Shown: positions 1-11,603 of the stretch, piece by piece | How the letters are laid out: each line of letters begins with the position of its first letter | Numbering within the stretch: position 1 is the stretch's first letter | Assembly: GCF_022965805.1 (NCBI RefSeq) | Contig: NC_133110.1 | Span: 32,302,790-32,366,789 of the forward strand | Direction of reading: 5' to 3' | Length of the DNA: 64,000 nucleotides | Source of the DNA: Primulina eburnea | Taxonomy: Eukaryota > Streptophyta > Magnoliopsida > Lamiales > Gesneriaceae | The notes under the pieces: model-generated | Databases searched by the model: none | Seen by the model: the letters and a program-made list of their open reading frames with translations, nothing else | Told to the model about the DNA's origin: nothing | Translations under genes and position numbers: made by a program

Positions 1-2760
1 CTCCGAGCAAGAGGGATAGCCATACGTGCTCATCCTGGAAAAACAAAATTATCGTGATTGGGGGAGAAGATTCAAGTGATTACTATCTGTCCGATGTCCA
101 TATACTCGATACAGGTGCCACCACTTTTTGTGTCAACATCATTATCTATGACCAACTTCAGCAAAATTTTGTACATATTGTGATTTATGTTTGTGTTGAC
201 AGTTGACACAACTAATTTTTCCGTTCTTGCTGCAAATAGATACTCTTGTCTGGTGCAAGTTGAACACCACTGGCCAATTGTTGTCCCCTAGAGGTGGTCA
301 TACAGCAGTTACTTTTGGCAAGAACTTAATTGTCTTTGGAGGATTCTCGGATGAGCAAAATTTGTATAACGATTTATATATGCTGGACATTGGTATGTAA
401 GTTTTTTATTTTTATTGATATGCTACCTTGTTATTTGTAATCACATAATATCTTGTACCCAAACCAACTTTGATGATTCACGTGACAAAGAGAAGGATGG
501 TTTTTACTTTGTGCCTTATGCCTCTATGGTTTTTTTTGAGAATGACTATGGAAATTTTTGGGCAATGAATTGTCTGTTACAAAAAGGCATTAGCCTCACA
601 AATAACAAGATCAAATGGTTTCCTGTACAGTTTTACCTTTGAGAACTCATAGGCTTGTATTATCAGCCTCACATCAAATTCCTGTAATTTTCAGTTTGCA
701 TCGAAGTTGTTTTGTAATGAGTTTTGTGCTATTGGTTACCCGAAGGTTCTTTGTGGAAGTTTGAAAAATTGACGTGGCGAGTTTGAAACTAGTTTCCATT
801 GTAGAAGCTTACTTGGTAGACATTGTATATATCGAACATTTTCATTTCGGATGTTGTTTGTTGAATGTTTATGCATAAGATGTATGTTTAATCTTTCACA
901 TACTAATTGATAAAATAAGAGGGGAGGGTTAAGCTCGTGTTGTAGCGTTATAATCTATCTGCTGGTCAGTAGAACATTATTTGAGCTACGTTGTGTGCAT
1001 AGCTGCTGAATATGATGATCACCTTACACTCATACATTATTCAATCTTGTTGGTTGTTTCTATAAGTGAAGCTGGGGAATTTACTGACTGATATTTGTTT
1101 TGGGTAGAAAATGGCACGTGGGTGAAAATAGTGTCCACTGGCGAAGTCCCTTCTGGCAGGTTTTCTATGGCCGGTGAAAATTTGGTTCCTCAGATGGGAG
1201 GTGTACTTGTTTTTATTGGTGGTTGTGATAAGAATCTTGAGGCACTGGATGACATGTATTTCTTGCACACAGGTTTGATCTTTTTCCCTTACTTTACTGG
1301 CGATATGCCATTGTTTTTTACTTGTTGTTTTATAGAATTTCAATACCAGGGCTTTCTAGAGAAGTTGAGCGAAATGAGCGGCGAATAGAGAAGCTATCTC
1401 TGAAGAAACAATTGAGGTTGAAATGCCAAGATCAATCCTCCATTCCTCGTGCGTATGAGAAGGCTACCTCTGGAGTCGAACATCTACATGATACTACCAT
1501 TTATCAACCCATGCCAATATCAAGTTACATGCCACCATGTAAGAAACAGCTGTTTTTTTTGAAACCTGATTTGGGTGGGAAAATAATTATTTAACTGACT
1601 AATATGAAGCATAGACTTACGCGTGACGTTTCTTCATCCAACACCGCAGCTTGACGTTTCAAGTTGTTATTTTGATCATATTCCAGATTTTTTTGCTTTA
1701 AAAAAGCTTTAGAAAATGGAATTCTTTAGATTATTTTATGAGTTTTTGATATCTTCTAACTGACTCATTAATTTTGTTACAGGTCGGCAGAATTTCTATT
1801 TGAACGAATACCAGACTCCTTTAGGAAAGAGAACTTTCCAAGCTAAAGTCACTAAAAGCATTCTTGATGGATATACTATTGAAACCATCATCGATGGAAA
1901 GCCTCTTCGTGGAGTGCTATTCTCCAACAAACCAAGCTCCTTTAGTGCAGGATCTGATCATTGCAAGAGGTGATGTACAATTGTTTCGATTATAATCTGT
2001 TAATGTACATTAAACATGAGTTAGACCAATATATGATCAGGCTTATAATTATATTCATTTTATTACAGGAAGGAAAAAGCAACGCAAAATGATGATCCAA
2101 GTCTGAATGGTCACAACTTGTCTGGAGAAAGTGAGAAATCTAAGGAGCATTTCGCATATGATGTTAGTCCAGTAGGTGATGTTCAGGAAGAAAAGGTAGC
2201 AGTGGAAGTTACTGCTTCAGAAACTATGAATCTAGCACTTGTTGATTTATCAATACACCCAGAGGTTGTTTCTTGTTACCCCTTAATTGATGAATAAACT
2301 TTTTGATGATGAATTAATTTGCTTCCTTCATAGAGGCCCTGTTGAGTGGAAAATTGTTTTCCAAATTGTTGCATTCACTTATTTTTAAAAAGAGTTCACT
2401 TTTTAAGCATGTTATACAAATTGTCAAATCACATTTTAAAGCACGACGACTCAGTTCTAATTTTTGTAGCAATCATAGCTCAATATCTAACACATAATCA
2501 GATTTTGTCACAGTATTGGTGATATTTTTTGCTTCTATTTTCGAATGTTCGGAATTGTCAATAGAAATATGTGGTGGGTAAGGATTTGATCATTCTCTCT
2601 CCTGTCTTCCCAACAGGTTTCTGGAGCCTCAGCACCATTTGGGGTCCATGATACTGTTGTGGGAAATCATCCCATTATGGATGCATTTTCCCCCAGTGCG
2701 GAAATTTTTACTGAGAATCCATCGGCAGTTTCTATGGATCAGGACCCTCCCATTAACTGA
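1..2760 (+). CDS. Kelch-repeat (galactose oxidase/kelch superfamily) protein, 3' part of a spliced gene
   Basis: Seven exons join in phase: 1-114, 240-392, 1108-1272, 1350-1538, 1783-1969, 2069-2264 and 2617-2760 (TGA at 2758). All the visible introns are GT-AG. The first base is already coding, so the 5' end lies outside the window. The first three exons each hold a kelch blade signature: IIVIGGED with a following LSDVHILDT, LIVFGGFSDE with NDLYMLDI, and VLVFIGGCDK with DDMYFLHT. Such blades build a beta-propeller used for protein binding. After the blades comes a charged, probably helical stretch (EVERNERRIEKLSLKKQ), then a polar tail without a domain I know. Intron 3 could instead end at a nearer AG, but that reading stops after 18 codons, so I chose AG at 1348-1349. 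The partner protein and cellular role cannot be read from the sequence. Confidence 0.85.
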
Positions 2761-4495
2761 GGTACTTGTAGAAAAATTCTGGGTGATATTGCAAGTCAAT
2801 TTATGGCATCTGTGATGCCTTACATACAGTGTAACTGATAATACTGGCGTAGACGATAGATCTTTGTGGATGGCTCTTGGGTGTGGACATTTAATTGCGA
2901 CTGTAGACTAGCATGCATTGACTTCATCTATATTGTCCATTACTCCATTTAACTCCAGAATCTCCAGTACTCAGTTGCAAATTTTAGTTTTATATTGTTA
3001 AGTTGAGTGGACGATGTCATGTGTGAAGTTTAATCATTTCACCCAGTAATGTTTGGTTTTCCTCAATAAGAGTGACATGGGAAATTGTATTGATTCCATG
3101 GATAATTCCAAAAATTGGCTTGTGGAAAAATCTTTTTTTCCATGAATCCTGATTGTTATTCTTAAAATGTTGTCAACTTGCAGCTACTCTTTTAGCCACT
3201 TTTGAGACAATATTGTTGATTTTGTTGATCACCCAGTTTCTAAAATTTTAAAAATATCCTAGACCATGTTATATAATTCTTGGTTTTGGCTGATATATTA
3301 GCATTAAACACAGCAGCACAACACCAGCATGGGTATAGAAACCTCTGAGACCCTTCACTCAATTGTGGACACTTTTCAAAATTTAACCTGAACTCCTCAC
3401 AGCTTGCACAAGTGGGTGGGAGTGGGGAGAGTGATGAAGTTCTCGAGTCTTGTGCTTTAGAGTTTAGAGTGATGAATGAGAAGGTTGTGTTGTGTCCATA
3501 AAGTTTCATATAATTTTTTCAGCTTTCTTAAGAGTCACTCATATCCTCGAACAAATTGAAAAATATACGCAGCTATATTTGGAATTTTTATGTTTGGAAA
3601 ACTGCGTATTTTCTATCTGTTGTCTGTGTTCGTCAGTCATGAAAGTACTTGATGGAAGTTTATAGTTTCTGCCTAAATTTAATCTTTCGATTTAGTTTGT
3701 CAGATTTTCTCATATATAATCTCTCGAATGCATAATAAATACGATGGACCTCTTTTCCCAAAGTTTTCATAGATCATTATTGATAAATCTAATAAAAAAA
3801 AATCCAAACATAGGAATTAAGCACCGTCCTTTTAATGTCATATAAACTAGTGTTCCAGCACATGTCTGTGCATTATGAAAATGTTTAGTGAAAATTATTT
3901 TTCATGACAAGCCGATAAAATGCCCAAACAAACGTTATGTGGGGTGTTGTAATCTGTGAGAATCTCCTTGATATTATTGAAGGTGGTGCAAATTTACGAT
4001 ATAGATTTGTAAAATTCACTATTTGGAAGTAAAAGGAGTAATATTTTGAGTGGAAATAAGCATACCATTACCCTATGCGTGTCCTTGCTTAATAAATAGT
4101 GTAGATAGATTATGGAACGCCTGATCACTTGGTTCATCACCTGTATCTTGCATCAATTTCGGCCTAGTTCTGAATCCAAGTCATTAATTATCCTTTTGAC
4201 ACTCTTAGATATTATTGAGGTCTTACCAGAGTGGAGTTGACGTGAGCGGTGAGACGGAATGGTATTTATATGTTCCTGTCTGCTCTTTCTATGCACCATA
4301 AGGTTTAAAAATCCATATGTTTGAGTAGTCCAGTCACTTTCCTTATAAATTTCGTGTTTTCATTTTTACAACCATTTAAATTGCTATAACTTTTTGAGAT
4401 CTCATAATCAAGTTTTTATGCGAAAAAGTCTTTTTGGGCATGTGAAACATATATTTGTTTTCAAGTATGACAGTGCTTTATGATAATGTGGGTAA

Positions 4496-4500
<5 letters not shown>
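2761..4500. other. 3' flank of the kelch gene; no clear gene
   Basis: AT-rich DNA that should hold the kelch 3' UTR. The only coding-like stretch is about 3312-3510 on the plus strand. It reads MGIETSETLHSIVDTFQNLT and continues across several in-frame stops. It might be a 5' piece of the decayed gene at 7066-8786, but I cannot show this. Confidence 0.4.
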
Positions 4501-4529
<29 letters not shown>

Positions 4530-6455
4530 ATCAGAAACTATTTATATTTTATTAATTAATAAAGATTGTTACAATTACAGTGGATGAGTAATCCACAATC
4601 TGAGCAATCCACATACATCAAATGCTAGGAAATTAAACTAACAAGAACTTCCAATCCCTAGCTAACTCAGATAATGTGATATGCTGAAACTGGGGAATGA
4701 TTATTGTCCAAGTAGCCACCCTGAATTTGATACTGTCCCATAAATCTTCCCACGTTTTTTCCTCATCCCTGAATATTCTGCTGTTGCGTTCCATCCAAAT
4801 AGACCAAAAAGTGCAATGCACAACTAAGTACCAAAAGTTTGTCAGACTCTTGCCCTTGAGGAATCCCGGCTCGATGATAAGCATGTCTTGCGATCTTCTT
4901 GGAAAAACCCATTCGAATCCCAGGTGTTGCATAATTTGTGTCCATATTTTCGTCGTGAACGTGCAGTGTAACATAATGTGATCTTGAGTCTCATCGTTTT
5001 TCTTACATAAAGTGCACCATTGTGGGGATAATACATAGCCCGGCATCCGCTTTTGAACTACGTCACATGTCTGCAATTTCCCCAAAGCGACTATCCAAGA
5101 AAACACCTTAACCTTTAGTAAAGGGGTATTGGTACTTTCCAGATATTAGAATGGTAAGGGAACACACCAGAAGAATTGGTGTGATTGAGTGAATCATATA
5201 GAGATGAGACAGAAAAGACTCCAGAGGGATCTCCTAGCCAAACCCTGACATCCACAGAACCCACACACAATCTAACCGTGTCTAAGACTCCTAATAGCGT
5301 AGTGAACTCTTCGAACTCGGAACTGTTTAAATCCCTTCTAAACCTTATATCCCACTGAAAAATGGACTCTTCCTGAGACTCGACTATGGAGTAAAATTGG
5401 TTGATTGGTTTATTGACAAAGGACGAAAGACGGAACAGTCTAGGAAAACACTCTTTAAAAGACACCAAACCCACCCACCTATCTTCCCAGAAACGCAGCA
5501 AGTTCCCCCCCTTAAGCACCGTCCCTATTAACCGGTGACAAGTCGAGTGAGCACGAGAGATAAACTTCCACGGGCTTTTGAAAGACGAATTCTTTGCAAG
5601 GTTCACGTCACACCCATTAGATTGAAACCCATATATGCTGCCCACAACTTTTTTCCACAAAGGCTTGTCTTCCATTGCGCATCGCCACCACCATTTACCT
5701 AATAGAGCCACGTTCCTCAACCGTAGGTCAGCCAAACCAAGTCCGCCTCTCGCTATGGGCTTGCAGACTTGTTGCCATCCAACCACGTGACAGTGTGTCT
5801 CCCCATCCGGTCCATCCCAAAAGAAGTCCCTCATCAACTTCTCCAAATGTTTCGCCACTCGAGACGGCATCTTGAAAAGAGACATGAAATAAGTTGGCAT
5901 TGCGCTCAATACAGATTTGATCAAAATCAATCGGCCACCTCTTGAAAGGAATGACTTCTTCCAATTGGCGAGTTTTTTTGATAATTTTGATACAACAGGT
6001 TCCCAAAATTCAAGTTTCGAAGGGTTCCCTCCCAATGGTGCCCCCAAATACTTAATTGGCCATTGTTCTCGCCTACAGCCAAGTTTCGCCATCTCCTCAA
6101 CCTCAAAATCCGAGTGATTCAGCCCTAGTACCACTGATTTGTCAAGATTGATTTTCAGCCCCGAGTGCGCACAAAACAACTTTAGCAACCCCACCGCCTC
6201 TCTTAGATGATCAGCTGATTGCACAAGGAAGAGGGTGTCGTCCGCGAATTGTATATGAGAAACTTCGATTTTTTCCTTTCCAACTACAAGACCTCTCAAG
6301 ATGTTGTCCGTCTTGGCCTTGTCTATCATACGGCCTAATCCATCAATCACGAGGTTGAATAGAAAAGGAGATAATGGATCTCCTTGTCTGAGTCCTCTTT
6401 CCCCTCGAAACTTCCCCCTTGGTCTTCCTCGTAATGGTTGGCCGTTGGTCCATTA
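4501..6455 (-). mobile_element. 5'-truncated LINE (L1-type non-LTR retrotransposon)
   Basis: On the minus strand the element ends in a long A run, seen as T at about 4501-4528. Upstream of it lie a zinc-binding C-terminal region and the 3' half of a reverse transcriptase. Homology begins at about 6452, so the endonuclease and the N-terminal RT are absent, as is usual for aborted target-primed reverse transcription. No clear target-site duplication is visible around the T run and the truncated end. Confidence 0.9.
4633..6452 (-). pseudogene. LINE ORF2 remnant: reverse transcriptase and zf-RVT tail
   Basis: Two minus-strand frames, about 6452-5115 and 5106-4633, form one protein broken by a frameshift near 5110. 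The first carries GLRQGDPLSPFLFNL followed by the catalytic block SHIQFADDTLFL, where FADD is the LINE form of the YxDD motif. The thumb/connection region follows, with LGAPLGGNP and FLSRGGRLILIKSVLSAMP. The second has the zf-RVT type pattern: WCTLCKKNDETQDHIMLHC. RT would copy the LINE RNA at a nicked target. The missing N-terminus and the frameshift make this copy inactive. Confidence 0.9.
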
Positions 6456-7065
6456 CCAGCTATAACCTTTCCCTTGGAGATATACAAGAACGCATATTCA
6501 CAAATCACGGTACAATAAATTCACATTTTTCTCCCCCTTCCTCTTCTTTTGAATCTTGTCCAGTCGTATGAGGTTTTGAGGATTACTTTTACCTTACTGT
6601 CCAGTTTATATTTTGCAAGAATGTGTTGGGCGGTGATGTATTTGGTTCTCTTATCTAGTTCATTGACTTTCAAGGTGGTGTTGGGGGCTTGTTATTACTC
6701 TTTGGTGTTTCTATTAATGAACTGGATCATAGTGTTTCTATCAATTTAGGCTTCAATGTCGCAACTACTATGGATATAATTAGAATCATTTTCTGTTCAA
6801 CTTGGAGGATTAGCAACTTAACGGCGTGTTATGTATGCTGTGAGATGATGAATGAATGATAGACTGATGTAGTATGCAAATATTATATGAATCGTTGCAC
6901 AGAGTTGCTATTTATTATCATTTTTATCACTGGATTTATAAAATCTCATAAACGTTTCGATTACCTTCTTTGTAATAGAGAAATTTTTACGCGTTTAAGA
7001 TTTGTAACCGGTTATTGATATTATATTATTTCCCTTTTATCGTTTTGCTTCTTATCATTGATTAG
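6456..7065. other. No gene seen
   Basis: AT-rich sequence between the LINE and the first recognisable pseudoexon. It ends in a pyrimidine-rich tract and AG at 7064-7065, which would serve as a splice acceptor for the next feature. Confidence 0.4.
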
Positions 7066-8786
7066 GTGCAAAAACGAGGAATAATTTGGATTGCCATTCT
7101 AAGCATTTCCAATTACTAATGCACCACTAGATGAATATGATGCAAAAAATATCTAATGCAAATGAGAGCTTCGGTTTTGCAACGGGCCTTTCATGTGAAG
7201 TGATGTTTTTGAAAGATGACTCTCATTGTTTAGCACTTTAGCCGAGGTTGGCCTTGGGAAAAGAGATTGATTAAGCTTATATAAAATTGTTATTACTAAA
7301 AATGTGAATGGGGCCACTGTGGTAAAGTCGTAAAAAGATGAAGAGGATGCATACTTTACTGATGATGTACAATAGAATAATATCGTCTTTGTGGAAAACG
7401 TTTCTTAGACGCAGAGTAATCAGAAAGCACAAAATGAAGAGATGCTTCGGCTTCAAAAAAACATTCTCAGTAACTTTTAGGCTGATTATATTTTACTTGG
7501 GGTCATAAATGAAGTCTTTATTTCAGAGATAAGCTTGATGGTTTAGAAATATAGAGTGATGAGTACGCACAGTCTTATATGTGTTGGTGGGATTCTGATC
7601 GACTTTCCACTCAAGAATGAAGTGGCAGAAACAAAAAGGTGATAGGAGTTTATACTTGTATATTTATAATGAGCTCCAAGAGTTGTTTCCATGAAAACCT
7701 GTAGTTCTGTTATTGTATATTCTCTGATAATTGATATTGGCTCTCATACTAAACCATATTTCAGGAGGAGATGGATGGCAGATCCTAAGAAATGACATCA
7801 GACTGTCGACCTATATTTTTCTAGTCATGAATCAATTGTGAGATCAGAAAGCTGTCCAGAAAACTGTATGACTAGTGTAATATTTTTTGCTATTTGTGTA
7901 GTTCTTGTTAGTCGTTTATCTTTTTACCTAATGCCAGCTAAATATAGGAGGAAAATTTCTTGGTATGACTGATATCTGGGGTATAATCTACAGAGTGTCT
8001 TTATTTTTTTTGCAGTTCGGTGTATGTCAAATATTACTGTGTTATTTGCAACAATATTGTATTCGACACAAACTGGAATTTTCATGATAAACGATTAAAA
8101 GAAAGCTAGGAATGGTCTTATTTTGTCTCTGGTATTTTTCTTAGAAGTCTTTCATAGAAAGTGTATTGAGTTCTCAGTCACGTTTTGAATTTATTGGCCC
8201 TTTAAGTTGCTATTTTCTTTTGTTTTGCAGTGACATGTGGGCAGTGGCAGAAGTTTTGGTCACCCATATCCACGTGGAAATCCTATTTGGCTGCAGGATG
8301 GTGAAGTTGATAAAATCCAATTTTAGATGCCATCTTACGACACTGAATTTATATAGTTTCTTCACAACTGGAATTAGTGTTTTTATGTTCCCACTTTTTC
8401 CAGTGGACATGCCGCCACATGTTTTTGTTATTTCTACTTAGATTCTCATTGCATGTACATAACTGAGCTAGGCATATTTCCATCGTCTGTACTATTGACA
8501 TGATTCCATGTGCCCTTGATGATCCTTTGTTAGCAGTCTTTTTTCCACGCGTTAAGCGACTATTTTTGACAGGTGGTGGCAAGAAAAGCTTTAAGCAACT
8601 GGTTGTTATATGCTTGTTCACAGGAACTCTCTATTCGTAGTTTTATGAAGAACCTTCAAACTTGAATCCTGTCCTTTTGTTGCAGAGGCTGTGTGGCTGG
8701 TGACCCAAACTAGAAAGGCGCACGAGCGTTGCACAATATCCTTATCGGACGTACATCAAAACATGAGAGAAATAGAGGGTTCTGGG
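7066..8786 (+). pseudogene. Decayed multi-exon gene of unknown family
   Basis: Five pseudoexons have good splice borders: 7066-7469, 7529-7638, 7765-7876, 8231-8300 and 8686-8786. They read like protein: NANESFGFATGLSCEVMFLK, DEEDAYFTDDVQ, AQNEEMLRLQKNIL, SDEYAQSYMCWWDSDRLSTQ, HQTVDLYFSSHESIVR, SFGHPYPRGNPIWLQD and EAVWLVTQTRKAHERC. Phases agree across junctions 1-2, 3-4 and 4-5, while 2-3 needs a one-base shift. In-frame stops occur at 7128, 7239, 7272, 7331, 7373, 7406, 7552, 7618, 7793 and 8231, and there is a frameshift near 7300. I do not recognise the family. Phase agreement with many stops fits an old pseudogene of a host gene. The LINE lies upstream and may have split or ended it. The alternative is chance coding-like sequence in introns of a non-coding transcript. 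Confidence 0.45.
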
Positions 8787-9460
8787 GTATGTTACATAAT
8801 ATTGTACATCATATACAATGTATAGTCAGACGTTACTAATTCATTGAAGCAAGAATTAATTTGTTGAAGCGTTTGTTGAGAATATCTTTAAGTTGAAATC
8901 CTCGTTTGATCACACGATTATGCTTTAAATAAGGATGCATCGCTTGTGATAAAAAAATATTTTAATACATGATGCTACGTCGGATCCAAATTTGTTATCT
9001 TTTGGCCAACCAAGGAAAAAAAGCTTTGATTGCCCTGCCCGACTCCTAGTTTATCTGAATTCTTAGTGGGATTGGACTTGCAATAATATATTCATCAGAT
9101 AAAGTTCATAAGTTTTGTTAATACATTTTGAAATCATTCAAGCATCGACAAAGATGTCCTCTAAGCATTACTGCAAAATTATGGGCACCAGTCGAATTAA
9201 TTAAGGGCAAAATTATCTGTCTGATTGAAGTAATGTAAGGACTATTGGACGTCCAACTTCAAACATAAAGCTAGCGTCGTGAAAGTAAAAACATGAAGGT
9301 GGGATCACCACTTTATGAGTTTTCTGTTGCATAAAATACCATAATCGAACTGTCTTACTATATTATATTATACGATCAGCATTGTGGCATTGTGTTCTAT
9401 CATATGGAAGTGGCGTGTTATTACAGAACAATCCGATACATTTAGCACATTGTATTTTAA
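8787..9460. other. No gene seen
   Basis: AT-rich sequence between the last pseudoexon and the MITE. I see no ORF, RNA gene or repeat here. Confidence 0.4.
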
Positions 9461-10166
9461 GGCATAGTTTGGTACATGGGATAAGAGAGGGATTGATAAA
9501 TAATCCTCCTTATCCCATGTTTGGTACATTTTTAAAAAGCTCATGATAATATCATGGGCCCTTGATAAATAATTTTTTAGAAGGATAAAATATCCCTAAT
9601 AGAAGGTGTGATAATTTTAATCAAATGATAAAAAACACTACAAATGACTTAATTACCCTCAATTTATAAATGATTTTTTTTTATAAATATATGCTAGTAG
9701 GTAGAAATTAAAATCAAATAAATATTTTATTTATTTTTATATATTATATAATATGATAATTATATAAATGATTTCGAGATAATTATATAAATAATTTTTA
9801 TAAATCTCAATAAAATTATTATTATCACTAGATTATCCTTAAAAATTGATATTTGACTTGACTCACAAAATCAAGGGCTCAATTATCATATTATATAATA
9901 TATAAAATTAGGTAAAAATAAATAAATCATGCAAGTACTATCGGTACATGAACAATTAAAAAATATGAACTCAAGCAACAACTTTGAAATTATAAAATTT
10001 ATTATGATAAGGTTAAATTTGTCATTACAATCTAATATATAAATTTAATCACTCTTATTAAAATCATACCAAACATTAAATATAATATCCTACATCTTAT
10101 TTATCCTTAACTTATCCTTATATTATATATCACATGTTTATCCTATCATGTATACCAAACTATGTC
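9461..10166. mobile_element. MITE-like non-autonomous DNA element (Harbinger/Tourist-like)
   Basis: The left end reads GGCATAGTTTGGTACATGGG. The right end, reverse-complemented, reads GACATAGTTTGGTATACATG, so the two are terminal inverted repeats. TAA flanks both ends (9458-9460 and 10167-10169), as expected for the three-base TWA duplication of PIF/Harbinger elements. The interior is very AT-rich and non-coding, so a transposase would have to come from elsewhere. The superfamily call rests only on the duplication and the end structure. Confidence 0.7.
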
Positions 10167-10169
10167 TAA

Positions 10170-10687
10170 ATATTTTTGTAATGTCCGGTTATCCCTATAA
10201 ATGATTTACACACATTATTCTAATTATGGCTTTTAATAGGTATATTCTGCAATTCATGACATCGGCACTATGCATTGTGTTATTGATAAAAGATCATAGA
10301 CATAACATGTTCGAACATAGGTAACATCGTATTGATACAGTAAAATTTTGGAATGGAGAAGTAAAATAGTTGATAGTGGCTGTGTGGAAACGTATGTTAG
10401 GATGAAAATGGTTTTTAATATGATAATTTGGATATTAATCCAAATGGGATGAGATCATTTCCATTAGAAAGCCAAAGAATAGGGCTACAATTTTTACTTT
10501 TTGAGTTTTGTCCAAATAGTTTTGGAAGAAGGGCCCAAACCTCCCCAAATTGTGTCGTGCTTATTGTCGTTACTGAAACTTTTTTATAGAATACGATAAA
10601 TTTCCAGTCCGATCTTCAAATTGAGGGAGACCAATTGCAAATGAAAGTTAAGACAGAGAAAAATTAAGTTTAGGGCCGTGGAATGCG
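10170..10687. other. No gene seen
   Basis: AT-rich spacer between the MITE and the Copia composite. Similarity to the intact Copia at 29-39 kb starts close to 10688. Confidence 0.4.
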
Positions 10688-10736
10688 CGGTATCTAATAC
10701 CCAAGAAGTAGAGTTAATTAAAATGTTTACTTAAAT

Positions 10737-11603
10737 TTAGAACATACCGTTTCCAGAACACTTCTGGGCAAGATATTCTCTGCAATTTCGCCTCCAATGT
10801 CCAGGCTTCTTGCAGTGATGACAAACATCACCAGTCTTGTCAGCCTTAACTGGTCTGGCTGCCATAACGGGATTCGGAGATTGCCTCAACAAGGGCTCGT
10901 TCTTCTCGGGACGTTGGAAAGAACGCTTCTTTCCATTCCCATGTGGATCAATCTTCGTACCAGATGAAGAACCCACATAAAGAACCGACTTCTCTTTCTT
11001 GATAGTGGACTCAAAGATAACAAGCATGTTTACCAACTCCTCAAGGGTCGGTTCCATCTTGTTCATGTTGAAGTTCACCACAAAAGGATCAAATGAGCTA
11101 GGCAGCGATAACAGCAACACGTCCGTGGTCAACTCCGAAGGCAAGATCAAATCCATGCCAACGAGCTTGTCCACGAGCCCGATCACCTTTAAGCCATGCT
11201 CATGGACCGAGGCCCCATCTCGCATGCGCAAAGTGATCAGCTCCTTGACGGTAGCATGCCTTAGAGGTCGTGTTTGCTCACCAAAGAGCTCTTTGAGATG
11301 CAAATGAATGTCAGCAGCACTCTTTGCACCCTCAAAACGCCTCTGAAGCTCATCGTTCATAGAAGTCAGCATATAACACCTGGCTATCAAGTCATGGTCA
11401 CACCATTCCTTGTAAGCCTGCAATTCCTCAGGATTGCAGTCAGTCGGAGCCTCAACAGGGGGCGACTGAGTTAGTGTATATGTTACCCTTTCCGAATTCA
11501 AGACGATTTTTAGGTTTCTTAGCCAAGTGAGGTAATTAGGTCCGGTTAACATGTGTTTGTCGAGTATTGCAGATATCGGATTGCGAATCGAAGACATTGT
11601 CAA
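10737..11603 (-). pseudogene. Copia gag fragment
   Basis: A 288-codon open frame starts MTMSSIRNPISAILDKHMLT and is collinear with the gag of the complete element (ORF 35022-31084). It has the UBN2-type plant Copia gag region, then a basic stretch, then a zinc knuckle CHHCKKPGHWRRNC (CX2CX4HX4C) near residues 261-274. The frame ends soon after the knuckle. Homology stops at about 10688, before the protease, so the element lacks protease and integrase on this strand. Gag would build the virus-like particle. Confidence 0.85.
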
